Made by a program: the position numbers and the translations under genes. Shown piece after piece: positions 32,865 through 42,205 of a DNA stretch of 64,000 bases. Every line of letters begins with the position of its first letter. The first letter of the stretch is position 1. The notes below the pieces were generated by a model, which ran no database searches, was not told the DNA's origin, and saw nothing but the letters and a program-made list of their open reading frames with translations. Origin of the DNA: Actinomycetospora chiangmaiensis DSM 45062 (lineage in GTDB: Bacteria; Actinomycetota; Actinomycetes; Mycobacteriales; Pseudonocardiaceae); assembly GCF_000379625.1 (NCBI RefSeq), contig NZ_KB903219.1, positions 62,001 to 126,000 on the forward strand, in the 5' to 3' direction.

Positions 32865-34355
32865 ATGGGACCACGACGCACGACCGCACGGGGGATGCTC
32901 GGGGCCCTGCTCGCCGGGGCTCTCGTCCTCGCCGGCTGCTCGGGCGGGTCGGCGGGCGCGCCCCCGCTGCAGTCCTCGTCCCCGTCGTCGGCGGCCCCGT
33001 CCTCGAGCGCCCCGGCCGCGCCCGCGACCCCGCTCGGTGCGCCGGCGCAGTTCGTGCCGTGCGACGGCACCTTCCAGTGCGCCCAGATCACCGTGCCGGT
33101 CGACTACACCACGCCCGGCAGCCCCACGATCACGATCGGGATCGTCCGCCAGCCGGCCGCCGACCAGGCGAACAAGCTCGGCGTGCTGCTGGTCAACCCG
33201 GGCGGTCCCGGGGGTTCGGGGATCGAGACGGTGGAGAGCGGGCAGGTCCCGGCCGCCGTCGCCGCCCGCTTCGACGTCATCGGGTTCGACCCCCGCGGCG
33301 TCGGCCGCAGCGCGAACCTGGCGTGCCCGATCGGTCCGGACACCCCGTACTACGGCGACCCCGACCCGGGCGACCCCGCGGGCGAGGCCTCGACCGCCCA
33401 GGCGGTCGACCGCTACGACCAGGGGTGCGGCGACGCCTACCGCCAGCTCCTGCCCCACCTCGGGACGCGGGACGTCGCGCGGGACATGGACGCGATCCGC
33501 ACCGCGCTCGGCCAGCAGCAGATCTCCTACCTCGGCTACTCCTACGGCACGTCGATCGGCCAGGTCTACGGCGAGCAGTTCCCGCAGCGGATCCGCGCGA
33601 TGGTGCTCGACGGCGTCGTCGACGTGACGCTGCCCGGGCTGGACCCCAGCCAGGCCGAGAGCTTCGAGAACTCGCTGCGCCAGTTCGCCGCCGACTGCGC
33701 CACCCGGCCCACCTGCGAGGCCGGGCCGGACGCGATCGCGATGCTCGACCGGGTCCGGGCCCGCGTCGCGGCCGCCCCGATCCCCGTGCCCGGGATGTCG
33801 CCGCTCTCGCCCGGGCTGCTCGAGCTCGGCGTCGTGCTGCCGCTCTACTCGAAGGGCAACTGGCCGACGCTGGCCAAGGCCCTCAAGGCGGCCGACGCCG
33901 GCGACGGCGGGCCCTTCCGTCGCCTCGCCGCCCGGTACTTCGAGGGCTCGAACTCCGACACCTACAACGCGGTGACCTGCCTGGACAACTCGTGGCCCCG
34001 CAACACCGACGAGGTGTTGGCCCAGGCGCGGGCGGCCGAGCAGCGGGCCCCGCACTTCAGCGGCAACGTGCTGGTCTCCGGCCTGACGTGCGCGAGGTGG
34101 CCGGTCCCGCAGGACCCGCTGACCCCGCCGTCCGGCGCGGGCGTGCCGCCGACCCTGATCATCGGCACGACGAACGACCCGGCCACGCCGTACACCAACA
34201 GCCTGAACCTGGCACGTCGCCTGCCCGGCTCGGCGCTGCTGACCTACCGCGGCGACGGGCACACGATCTACGGGCAGGGTCGGCCCTGCGTCGACGACCA
34301 GGTGAACCGCTACCTCATCGCGGGCACGCTCCCGGCGCCGAACGCCGTCTGCTGA
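32865..34355 (+). CDS. Exported alpha/beta-hydrolase, tripeptidyl aminopeptidase-like lipoprotein
   Basis: A 496-residue lipoprotein. A basic N-terminus and helix end in LVLAGCSGG with Cys 25 as the lipid anchor, then a Ser/Pro/Ala linker to about 60. The hydrolase domain contains NPGGPGGSG (oxyanion region), FDPRGVGRS and the nucleophile elbow [12 protein letters not shown] (Ser near 225). The C-terminal TAP-like part ends with [10 protein letters not shown] and the catalytic His in GDGHTIYG. It is likely to cleave short peptides outside the membrane. The ATG at 32865 has AGGAG at 32853-32857. Confidence 0.88.
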   Translation: MGPRRTTARGMLGALLAGALVLAGCSGGSAGAPPLQSSSPSSAAPSSSAPAAPATPLGAPAQFVPCDGTFQCAQITVPVDYTTPGSPTITIGIVRQPAADQANKLGVLLVNPGGPGGSGIETVESGQVPAAVAARFDVIGFDPRGVGRSANLACPIGPDTPYYGDPDPGDPAGEASTAQAVDRYDQGCGDAYRQLLPHLGTRDVARDMDAIRTALGQQQISYLGYSYGTSIGQVYGEQFPQRIRAMVLDGVVDVTLPGLDPSQAESFENSLRQFAADCATRPTCEAGPDAIAMLDRVRARVAAAPIPVPGMSPLSPGLLELGVVLPLYSKGNWPTLAKALKAADAGDGGPFRRLAARYFEGSNSDTYNAVTCLDNSWPRNTDEVLAQARAAEQRAPHFSGNVLVSGLTCARWPVPQDPLTPPSGAGVPPTLIIGTTNDPATPYTNSLNLARRLPGSALLTYRGDGHTIYGQGRPCVDDQVNRYLIAGTLPAPNAVC

Positions 34356-34537
34356 GAGCCTGCGGGACGGACGCCGACCCCCGGCGCGTCCGGGTCACGG
34401 TGACGCGGATCGTCGGGGGCACGCGCGACCGCGGGCGTCCGAGCGGCGGGGACGGCACCCCGTCCGCCGGTACGCTGGATCGCGGTGTGCCGGGAAGTCT
34501 GGTCGGCGGTCGCCGCCGCCTGCCCGGGAGAAGTCAC

Positions 34538-35803
34538 GTGACCCCCATCCGTCGGGAACGCCTGCGCCGCACCCGGACCGGGCGCCTCTTCGTACCGCCG
34601 TCGCCGGGCGAGTCCTCGCGTCTCGGGAGCATCCTCCGCAGGGAGACCGTCGGCGGTGCCCTGCTGATCGGGGCCGCGGCCCTGGCGCTGATCTGGGCGA
34701 ACACGCCGTGGCGGGAGGCCTACACCGCCCTCGCGGACCTCCGGGTCGGGCCCGCCGCGCTGCACCTCGACCTCCCGCTCGCCACCTGGGCGGCCGACGG
34801 CCTGCTCGCGGTCTTCTTCTTCGTCGCGGGGCTCGAGCTCAAGCGCGAGTTCGTCGCGGGCGACCTCCGGGAGCCGGCCCGCGCCGTGCTGCCCGTGGCG
34901 GCGGCCGTCGGGGGCATGGCGGCGCCGGCGCTGATCTACGCGGCCGTCAACCTCGGGGACCCCGAGGGCCTGGCCGGGTGGGCGGTGCCGACCGCCACCG
35001 ACATCGCCTTCGCGCTCGCCGTCCTCGCGGTGATCGGCCGCGGCCTGCCCACGGCCCTGCGGACGTTCCTGCTGACGCTCGCCGTCGTCGACGACCTGCT
35101 CGCCATCACGATCATCGCGATCTTCTACACCGCCGACCTCGCGATCGGTCCGTTGCTGCTCGCGCTCGTCCCGCTCGCGCTGTTCACGGTGCTGGTCCAG
35201 CGGCGGGTGCGCTCGTGGTGGCTGCTCCTCCCGCTCGCGGCCGCCACGTGGGCGCTCGTGCACGCGTCCGGGGTCCACGCCACGGTGGCCGGTGTGCTGC
35301 TCGGCTTCACGGTCCCGGTGATCCGGCGGGCACCCGGTGACGGCCCGGGGCTCGCGGAGCACTTCGAGCACCGGTGGCGGCCGATCTCGACGGGGGTCGC
35401 CGTGCCGGTCTTCGCCTTCTTCGCCGCGGGCGTCACCGTCGTCGGGCGGTCCGACCTCACCGCGACGTTCGTCAACCCGATCACGCTCGGCGTGGTCGGC
35501 GGGCTGGTGGCGGGCAAGGCGGTCGGTGTCAGCGGGGCGACCTGGTTGGTCCGGCGCTTCACGCGGGCGCAGCTCGACGAGTCGCTGTGCTGGGCCGACG
35601 TGATCGGGCTGGCGCTCCTGGCCGGCATCGGCTTCGCCGTGTCGCTGCTCATCGGCGAGCTGGCCTTCGGTGGCGGCAGCGGGGCCGACGACCACGTCAA
35701 GGTCGGCATCGTGGTGGCCTCGCTGCTCGCCGCGCTGCTGGCCACGATCGTGCTGCGGGGGTCCGCGAGGCGGCGGGCACGAGCGGGTACACGGGGAGCA
35801 TGA
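34538..35803 (+). CDS. nhaA: Na+/H+ antiporter NhaA
   Basis: A 421-residue antiporter that exchanges sodium for protons across the cell membrane. Motifs: [54 protein letters not shown] and [16 protein letters not shown], which contains the functional Asp pair. About eleven helices are visible, close to the normal fold. The GTG at 34538 follows GGGAGAAG. A GTG at 34486 in frame is a poorer start. The stop overlaps the ATG of the Asp23-like gene, which suggests coupling. Confidence 0.92.
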   Translation: MTPIRRERLRRTRTGRLFVPPSPGESSRLGSILRRETVGGALLIGAAALALIWANTPWREAYTALADLRVGPAALHLDLPLATWAADGLLAVFFFVAGLELKREFVAGDLREPARAVLPVAAAVGGMAAPALIYAAVNLGDPEGLAGWAVPTATDIAFALAVLAVIGRGLPTALRTFLLTLAVVDDLLAITIIAIFYTADLAIGPLLLALVPLALFTVLVQRRVRSWWLLLPLAAATWALVHASGVHATVAGVLLGFTVPVIRRAPGDGPGLAEHFEHRWRPISTGVAVPVFAFFAAGVTVVGRSDLTATFVNPITLGVVGGLVAGKAVGVSGATWLVRRFTRAQLDESLCWADVIGLALLAGIGFAVSLLIGELAFGGGSGADDHVKVGIVVASLLAALLATIVLRGSARRRARAGTRGA

Positions 35804-36231
35804 CCGCACCCACGCCGCCCCTCCCCCCGACCGACCCCATCGCCGTCACCGGCACCACCGAGGTCCTGCCCGCCGTCGTGCAGAAGGTGGTCGCCTTCGC
35901 GACGCGCGAGATCCCCGGGATCGCCGGGCTGGGCAACTCCACGGCCCGCGCCGTCGGTGCCGTGCGCCAGACGCTGACCGGCGCGACGGAGAACGTCGCG
36001 GGCGTCCGCGTGGACATGGAGGGCGACACCGCGACGGTCGGCCTCGACGTCGCCATCGAGTACGGCGCCGGGGCGCGCGAGCTGACCCGGGCGCTGCGTC
36101 GTCACGTGCCCGAGGCCGTCGACCAGATCGCGGGCGTCCGCGTGACCGAGCTGAACATCGTCGTCACCGACGTCGTCCTGCCGGGTGCCGACGTGGAGGA
36201 GCCGGCGGTCCCGCCGACCCCTGCGGTCTAA
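35800..36231 (+). CDS. Asp23/Gls24 family envelope stress protein
   Basis: A 143-residue protein of the alkaline-shock Asp23/Gls24 family. Features are [50 protein letters not shown] and [19 protein letters not shown]. Members bind at the membrane and help with envelope or pH stress. Overlap of its ATG with the stop of nhaA fits a shared response to sodium or pH. The stop abuts and overlaps by four bases the end of a tiny membrane-protein gene on the other strand. Confidence 0.85.
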   Translation: MTAPTPPLPPTDPIAVTGTTEVLPAVVQKVVAFATREIPGIAGLGNSTARAVGAVRQTLTGATENVAGVRVDMEGDTATVGLDVAIEYGAGARELTRALRRHVPEAVDQIAGVRVTELNIVVTDVVLPGADVEEPAVPPTPAV

Positions 36232-36392
36232 CCCGGCGCGATCCCGCGCAGGAACTGGATCAACGAGGAGCCGGCGGACGCCAGGCTGTTGAGAATCCCG
36301 TTCACGGTCCCCGCGGCCGTGGTCGGCGAACTGATGATCCAGAAGACCACGAGGATCGCGACCAGGATGCCCACGACCTTCTGCACGTTCAC
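36228..36392 (-). CDS. 54-residue single-helix membrane protein
   Basis: A short protein beginning with GTG at 36392 (VNVQKVVGILVAILVVFWII). One membrane helix (4-22) is followed by a short loop and an amphipathic helix (NGILNSLASAGSSLIQFLRG). Similar tiny proteins are widespread in actinobacteria. The function is unknown. It overlaps the end of the Asp23-like gene by four bases and is divergent from the flippase gene. Confidence 0.7.
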   Translation of the reverse strand: MNVQKVVGILVAILVVFWIISSPTTAAGTVNGILNSLASAGSSLIQFLRGIAPG

Positions 36393-36497
36393 AGCGTTAC
36401 CGTACCCACACACTCGGTGGAGGACACAGAGGTCCGCCCTTCCCGTCACGCGGATGGTCGAGAACGCGCCGAAGGTCGGGCGAGGCCCGGAGGGCAC

Positions 36498-37838
36498 GTG
36501 GACCACCAGTATCGTCCTCACATCAGCACCACGACCGATCCGCCCCGCTCCGAGCCCCGTGAGGGGCCCGGCGCGCGGCGTCTCGTGGGTTCCGCGGGCG
36601 TCGGGGTCCTCGTCTCCGGTCTCCTCGTCAACGTCTATCTCGCCGTCGTCGCGCGCGCCCTGCCCCCGGCGGAGTACGCGACGTTCGGTGCGTTCTGGGC
36701 CCTCGCCCTCGTCGTGGCCTTCGGGCCGTTCCTGCCGCTGGAGCAGGAACTCGCCCGGCGCCTCGCGCTGCGCCGTTCCCGACGACGGGTGCTGCGTTCC
36801 GGTGCGGTGACCGCCGGGGCGCTCGCGCTGCTCGCGCTCGTCGTCCTGCTCGCCGCCAGCCCGTTGGTGTGGCCGTCGCTGGACGGGCACGTCTGGATCT
36901 TCGCGGCCCTGCTGGCGCTCTGCTTCGTCTCGGCGGTGCAGTTCCTGCTCCGCGGGGTGCTCATCGGCACCGACCGGCTCGTGCGCCACGGCGCGGTCAT
37001 GGTCCTCGACTCCCTGCTGCGCGTCGCGATCGCGGCGGTGCTGCTGGTCGTCGGGAACGTGGGTGCGGCCGCCTTCTGCTGGGCGCTCGTCGCCGCGATC
37101 ACGCTGGCCCACGCCCCCCTCCTGCCCGCCGCCTGGCGCCGCGCCGCGGCGCAGTTCCCGGATGCGCCCGAGGACGTCGCGAGCAACACGCCGTCGGCGC
37201 TCGCGCGGGCCGCGATGCCGCTCCTCGTCGGCTCGGTGTGCGCGCAGCTGCTGCTGAACGGGCTCCCGGTGGTGGTCGTCGCCATCGCCCCGGACACCGC
37301 GCAAGCGGCCGCCGGGGTGTTCGTCGCGGCCTTCACGCTGGCGAAGGCCCCGTTGTCCATGGTGGTGCCGCTGCAGTCCGCGGTGGTCCCGACGTTGACG
37401 CGACTGCTCGCCGACGGCCGGCGCGGCGAGGTGCTGCGGCTGCTCGGTCGGGGTGCGGCCGCGCTGGCGGCCCTGGTCGTCGTCGGGGTGCCCGCGGCCT
37501 GGCTCGTCGGTCCGCCGATCGTCCGGCTGATCTTCGGCGCCGACTACTCCATCGGGGGCCTCGACCTCGCGATCATCACCGCGGGCGTCCTCGCGCACGT
37601 GGGTCTCGTCGTGGTCACGCAGGTGCACGTGGCCCGCGGCCGGCACGTCGACGTCGCCCTGAGCTGGATGACCGGACTGCTCGCGGCGGGCGTGACCTTC
37701 GCGCTCGTCCCGGGCGTGGTCGTCGCCGGCGAGATCGCCTTCGGGGTCGGGTCCGTCGCCGGCACCGTGGTCAGCGTCCTGCTGCTGCTCCGCACGCACG
37801 AGGGCCTCCCGGCCCCGGAGACCGAGAGGCACGCATGA
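36498..37838 (+). CDS. Polysaccharide flippase, Wzx/MATE-like
   Basis: A 446-residue protein with about twelve helices. It resembles the MurJ/Wzx type of lipid-linked sugar exporters: SAGVGVLVSGLLVNVYLAVV, then LPPAEYATFGAFWALALVVAF near 54-74, and a mid-protein PLSMVVPLQSAVVPTLTRLL near 285. It should move a lipid-linked glycan to the outer face. The GTG at 36498 has GGAGGG just upstream with only 3 bases spacing, but no better start exists. The stop overlaps the ATG of the methyltransferase gene, so the two act in one operon. Confidence 0.8.
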   Translation: MDHQYRPHISTTTDPPRSEPREGPGARRLVGSAGVGVLVSGLLVNVYLAVVARALPPAEYATFGAFWALALVVAFGPFLPLEQELARRLALRRSRRRVLRSGAVTAGALALLALVVLLAASPLVWPSLDGHVWIFAALLALCFVSAVQFLLRGVLIGTDRLVRHGAVMVLDSLLRVAIAAVLLVVGNVGAAAFCWALVAAITLAHAPLLPAAWRRAAAQFPDAPEDVASNTPSALARAAMPLLVGSVCAQLLLNGLPVVVVAIAPDTAQAAAGVFVAAFTLAKAPLSMVVPLQSAVVPTLTRLLADGRRGEVLRLLGRGAAALAALVVVGVPAAWLVGPPIVRLIFGADYSIGGLDLAIITAGVLAHVGLVVVTQVHVARGRHVDVALSWMTGLLAAGVTFALVPGVVVAGEIAFGVGSVAGTVVSVLLLLRTHEGLPAPETERHA

Positions 37839-38548
37839 GCTCGTTCGAACCCCGCCCCGGCACGGCCGACCACTACGACGAGGCCTACTACGAGGCCAAC
37901 GGCCAGGCCGGGGACCGGCCGGCGCTCCGCTGGTTCACGCGGCTCGTGGCGCGGTACACCGATGGCGGCCCGTACCTGGACTTCGGCTGCGGGACCGGGC
38001 ACCTGGTGCGGCGGCTCTCGGCCCTGGGCCCGGCGTCGGGGTTCGAGCTCTCCGAGTGGTCGGCCGCGGCAGCCCGGGCGACGGCGCCGGGCTGCGCGAT
38101 CACGACGACGACGGACGCGCTGCCGACCGACGGGTTCGGCGCCCTCACCGCCATCCACGTGCTCGAGCACCTCGACGACGACACCGCGGCCTCGGTGCTG
38201 GCCACCTGGCGCCGGGTCCTGCGGCCCGGCGGGCAGGCCCTCGTCGTCATGCCCGATCCCGCCGGCCGCGGGCGGCAGCTCGCCGGCGACGCGTGGATGG
38301 GGTTCGACGACCCGACCCACGTCAACCTCAAGCCGCACGCGCAGTGGCGGGAGTTCCTGGTCGCCCACGGGTTCGAGGTCGAGCGCGAGGGCACCGACGG
38401 GCTGTGGGACGTGCCCTACTCGCGGCTGCCCAGGCTCGTGGACGCCGCCCGCCACGCCGTGCCGGCCTTCGTCCAGTTCCTGTCCGGGCGGCTGCTGCTG
38501 GCACCCGGCCGCGGCGAGTCCTCGGTCTTCCTGCTGCGCTCCCGCTGA
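37835..38548 (+). CDS. Class I SAM-dependent methyltransferase
   Basis: A 237-residue methyltransferase with the SAM-binding loop LDFGCGTGHLVRRL near residue 49 and the post-II motif AIHVLEHLDDDTAASVL (about 109-125) followed by VLRPGGQALVVMP. The family methylates small molecules, often sugars or lipid-linked glycans. The overlap with the flippase gene suggests modification of that glycan. Its stop codon abuts the stop of the convergent Emb gene (TGA|TCA). Confidence 0.85.
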   Translation: MSSFEPRPGTADHYDEAYYEANGQAGDRPALRWFTRLVARYTDGGPYLDFGCGTGHLVRRLSALGPASGFELSEWSAAAARATAPGCAITTTTDALPTDGFGALTAIHVLEHLDDDTAASVLATWRRVLRPGGQALVVMPDPAGRGRQLAGDAWMGFDDPTHVNLKPHAQWREFLVAHGFEVEREGTDGLWDVPYSRLPRLVDAARHAVPAFVQFLSGRLLLAPGRGESSVFLLRSR

Positions 38549-41500
38549 TCAGGGGGTGAGCCCGGAGACCGTCCGGGTGTCCCGCTCGAGCCGGTAGCGC
38601 TCGGTCGGGTAGGGCTGCTCGAAGAGCATCAGCACCAGGTCGTCGTTCGTCCCGGGGAAGTCGCGCAGCCGCGTCCGCCGCTCGGTCACCGACGCCTCGC
38701 GGTAGGAGTTCCCGACGATGCCGCCGCTGTCCGGGCGGGCGGCGAAGTCGGCCAGGGCCTCGCCGCGGGAGGCGCCGTAGCCGAGGAAGCCGTCCATCGG
38801 CTGCGTCACGCCGTCCTGGACGCGGGGCTGGGCGATGCACGGGAACAGGAAGGCCTGCTGCCAGGCCACGGTGTACACCCCGGCGGGGTCGAGCACCGTG
38901 CTCATCGGCTGCCACTGCTGCACCAGGGGCGCGGTGAAGGCGAGCCAGCCGCCGACGTCCGTGGTCGCGTCGGTGGCGACGAGCCGGACCAGGGTGGCCC
39001 CGGGCGGCGGCGGGGTGGCCCGGGAGAGGTCGAGGCTGCGCCACGAGGTGCCGTCGCCGGACTCGACCTCCCGGTCGCGGGGGGCCGTCCCGAGGGTGGC
39101 GACGCCGTCGGGCCCGAGGCCGGGCCGGCCGTACTCGGCACGCAGCGTGTTGCCGTCGCCGGTCCGCCCGGAGACCAGGGAGGTCACCGCGAACTGCCCG
39201 GCCGAGGTGCCCGGCGGCAGGCGGAACCACCCCGTGGCGAACGTGCCGGTCCGCGCCTCCGGCGTCCGTCCCGGCGACGGGGAGCGGAAGCTGCCCCACA
39301 CCGGGACCAGGGGCCCGACGCCGGGGGAGCCGCTCTCGGGCAGCGTGGCGTCCCGGAGGAACGCCTGGTCGGGCGGCTCCTCCTCGGCCGTGGGCACGGG
39401 CAGGAGCGGCGTGAGGGGCGTGCGCCGGGTGCCGAGCACGTCGAGGGCCTGCTGGGCCCCGCAGCGCGTCGCGTCCGGGTCCTGCCAGGCGTCCGCCTCG
39501 GGCGAGTAGGTGGTCGACGTGCGGTCGGCGGCGAGCGCGAAGTCGGCGACCATGCGCGTGGTGGTCGCGAGCATCGCGAGGACGCAGAGCACCGGGACGG
39601 CGAGGACCAGCGCGTACGGGCGCCAGGACCGGCGGAGGAAGGTCGTCACGGCCAGCACGACGACGAGCACCCCGACGAGGACCGCTGCCCAGAGGACCGG
39701 CCGGTCGAAGTAGTAGCCCTTGACCGAGGGGTAGTCGAGCCACGACGGCTGGCCGAGGCCCCACATGAAGGCCCACCGGTTCCGGCCGTGCCCGGCGAGG
39801 GCCGCGACCAGGACCGCGGCGGCCGCACCGGCGACGATCCCCGGCCAGGGGAGCCGGCCCCCGCGCGCCTGCGCGATCCCCTGCACGAGGCCGGGCAGCG
39901 CGACGAGCAGCAGGGCGAGGAACGCCGAGCCGAGGCCGACGATCGCCCCGAGGTGGTGCGGGAACTTGCTGGGGGTCGGCAGCAGGAGGAGGAACGCCAA
40001 CGCGGTCGACCACCCCGCCAGCATGAGCCGGGGCGGGACCCGCACCCCGCCGGCCCGGGCCACGAGCGTCGTCACGAGGAACCAGACGAGCGCCAGCAGG
40101 CAGACCAGGATCGCGGTGCGCTTCGCGTAGGCCCCGAACCGGCTCGTCTCGTCGAGCAGGAGGGCGTAGCGCTCGAACTCGAGGTACCACGTCTCGGCGC
40201 GCTGGATCGGCGCGAAGATCTGCTGCGAGCGGACGAAGTCGCCGTAGGTGCCGTCGGCGAAGCCCACGACCGCGCCGAGCGCGCCGGGCGCGACGATCAC
40301 CAGCCACCGGGCGGGCAGCTCCCACCAGCGGCTGGCGCGGCGGCGCAGCAGCCGCCAGGTCGCGGGCGCCCCGACGAGGAGCGGCGCCAGACAGATGAAC
40401 CCGGTCGTCCCGGTCATCAGGCCGATCGAGCCGAGACCGACCGCGAGGCCCAGCAGGTCGACCCGCTCCCGCTCCAGGCCCTCGGCGACGACGACGAGGG
40501 TGGCCGCGGCGAAGGCGGCGGTCCAGGGCTCCGGGCGGGTGGTGATGTCGTAGGGCAGCCACCAGGCGAGGAACGCGACCGCGAGGACGACCCGCGTCGC
40601 GGCGGCGGCGAGGCGGTGCTCCCGCCACGGGGCGGCGAGGCCGTGGGCCCGGGCCACGAAGCTGCGGACCAGGAGCCACGTGAGCACGCCGAGGACGACC
40701 GACGGGACGCGGAGCACCACCGGCGCCATCCCGGCCTGCTGCTGCCACCACGACAGGACGTAGTACGGCCAGGTGAAGGGCGTGAAGCCCTGGGTGAACA
40801 CCTGGTAGTACTGCGGCAGGTAGCCCGAGAACGGGATGTTCGCCGCCATCGAGCGGTAGTACCCGTCGTCGTCGGCCAGCGGGGCGAGGAACGCCCAGAC
40901 CGCCAGCGCGGCGAGGACGACGAGGTCCACGACCCGGGGTCGCTGGCCCGCGGCCCACGACAGCACGCGGCGCCACCGGGGCGGTCCCCGCTCCGGATCG
41001 GTGCGCGGCACCCGGCGGCGGGCGAGCAGGATCGCGGCCGCGGTGGCGAGCAGGGACACGAGCACGGCGAGCACGGCCGCGGTGATCAGCCCGTGCTTCA
41101 GCGGGCTCGGGGTGCTCGCGTAGCGGTCGTCGACCGTGACCCGCACCGCCAGGTCGCTCGCGGTCGCGCCGGGGAGGGCGGTGAGCGACGTGTGCAGGAC
41201 GTCGACGTCCGGGAGGGCGGTGATCGCGCGGGGAGCCGGCAGGGAGTCGGGCGGGACGCTCTGGATCTCGTCGGGGTCCGCCTGCCCGATCCGGGGCGCG
41301 ACGGCCCCCAGCGGACGGCCGTCCCGGAACGCGGCGACGTTCGTCCCGGTACCGACGACGCGGTAGGAGCACGGCCCGTCGGGCAGGCGCTCGGTGGCGA
41401 TCTGCTGCCCGCCACTGCGCACGGTGAGCTCGTCCGCCCGGACCCGGATCGCAAGCGCGCGGTCGTCGAAGCCGGCCGCGGTGGGCGCCATCGTCGTCAG

Positions 41501-41962
41501 GAGGTACCCGTCGGCCGTGGCCCCGGCGGCGCGGGCCGCACCGCAGCTGAACCCGACGTCGATCGCCTCGGGCTTGTAGGCCCGCAGGGCGAGCATCGTC
41601 GACTCCGGCCGGACGACGTCCAGGGGCCAGGAGATGCGGGGCACGTTCTGCTCGACCGGCGCGAACGGCAGCGCGACGCCGCTGACGACCGCCACCACCG
41701 CGGCCGCCACGGCGATCACCCGGGCGACGAGGAGCCCGTCCAGCCCCCAGTCCGACGGCCCCCAACGGTCCGGGCCGTCGTCGTCCGGGGAGAAGGCGTC
41801 GGGCGCCGCGTCCGCCTCCGGCCCGGTGCCCGCCTCCGACCCGGGCCTGCGGCCGCGCAGGCGCAGCGCGGCGCCGCGCAGGGCGTCCTTCAGCCGGGCG
41901 GAGCGTCCCTCCGGGGGCAGGTCCCGGCTCTCGGCGACACCGTCCACGGTGCCCTCAGCCAC
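38549..41962 (-). CDS. Arabinosyltransferase, Emb family
   Basis: A 1137-residue Emb-type arabinosyltransferase (GT53) that extends cell-wall arabinan from decaprenyl-phosphoryl arabinose. A charged, disordered N-terminus (1-72) precedes helix 1 near 80-100. The extracellular domain runs to about 280 and the GT-C core to about 800, with the catalytic loop APLADDDGYYRSMAANIPFS (Asp triplet at about 364-366). The C-terminal carbohydrate-binding domain ends with TAPLVQQW and FPCIAQPRV. Both it and the gene at 45202 carry the typical DDDGYY loop. The ATG start at 41962 is clear. EmbA, B or C cannot be told apart. Confidence 0.92.
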   Translation of the reverse strand: MAEGTVDGVAESRDLPPEGRSARLKDALRGAALRLRGRRPGSEAGTGPEADAAPDAFSPDDDGPDRWGPSDWGLDGLLVARVIAVAAAVVAVVSGVALPFAPVEQNVPRISWPLDVVRPESTMLALRAYKPEAIDVGFSCGAARAAGATADGYLLTTMAPTAAGFDDRALAIRVRADELTVRSGGQQIATERLPDGPCSYRVVGTGTNVAAFRDGRPLGAVAPRIGQADPDEIQSVPPDSLPAPRAITALPDVDVLHTSLTALPGATASDLAVRVTVDDRYASTPSPLKHGLITAAVLAVLVSLLATAAAILLARRRVPRTDPERGPPRWRRVLSWAAGQRPRVVDLVVLAALAVWAFLAPLADDDGYYRSMAANIPFSGYLPQYYQVFTQGFTPFTWPYYVLSWWQQQAGMAPVVLRVPSVVLGVLTWLLVRSFVARAHGLAAPWREHRLAAAATRVVLAVAFLAWWLPYDITTRPEPWTAAFAAATLVVVAEGLERERVDLLGLAVGLGSIGLMTGTTGFICLAPLLVGAPATWRLLRRRASRWWELPARWLVIVAPGALGAVVGFADGTYGDFVRSQQIFAPIQRAETWYLEFERYALLLDETSRFGAYAKRTAILVCLLALVWFLVTTLVARAGGVRVPPRLMLAGWSTALAFLLLLPTPSKFPHHLGAIVGLGSAFLALLLVALPGLVQGIAQARGGRLPWPGIVAGAAAAVLVAALAGHGRNRWAFMWGLGQPSWLDYPSVKGYYFDRPVLWAAVLVGVLVVVLAVTTFLRRSWRPYALVLAVPVLCVLAMLATTTRMVADFALAADRTSTTYSPEADAWQDPDATRCGAQQALDVLGTRRTPLTPLLPVPTAEEEPPDQAFLRDATLPESGSPGVGPLVPVWGSFRSPSPGRTPEARTGTFATGWFRLPPGTSAGQFAVTSLVSGRTGDGNTLRAEYGRPGLGPDGVATLGTAPRDREVESGDGTSWRSLDLSRATPPPPGATLVRLVATDATTDVGGWLAFTAPLVQQWQPMSTVLDPAGVYTVAWQQAFLFPCIAQPRVQDGVTQPMDGFLGYGASRGEALADFAARPDSGGIVGNSYREASVTERRTRLRDFPGTNDDLVLMLFEQPYPTERYRLERDTRTVSGLTP

Positions 41963-42205
41963 GCATCGCTCCGTTCGTCCGCGTCCGTCGTGAGCCTCGC
42001 TCCTGCCGCGAGGACGCTAACAAGCGCGGGGGCGCGCGGCGTGTGAGGCGCTCCCACGGCGGGCCGCGCCACGCTCGTAGGATTCCCCGAGCGACTCCGG
42101 TGAGTCGACCACGTCCGGGAGGCCGCTCTGACCACCACGACGTCCCCGCCGTCGCTCGTCGACGAGCCCCCGACGACCGCGCCCCCGGCGCGTCGCCGGC
42201 GGGCG

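Noticed and set aside
34356-34537. Imperfect hairpin after the peptidase gene (GGACGCC to GGCGCGTCC)
   Set aside because: The stem needs a two-base bulge and has no supporting features, so it was not called a terminator.
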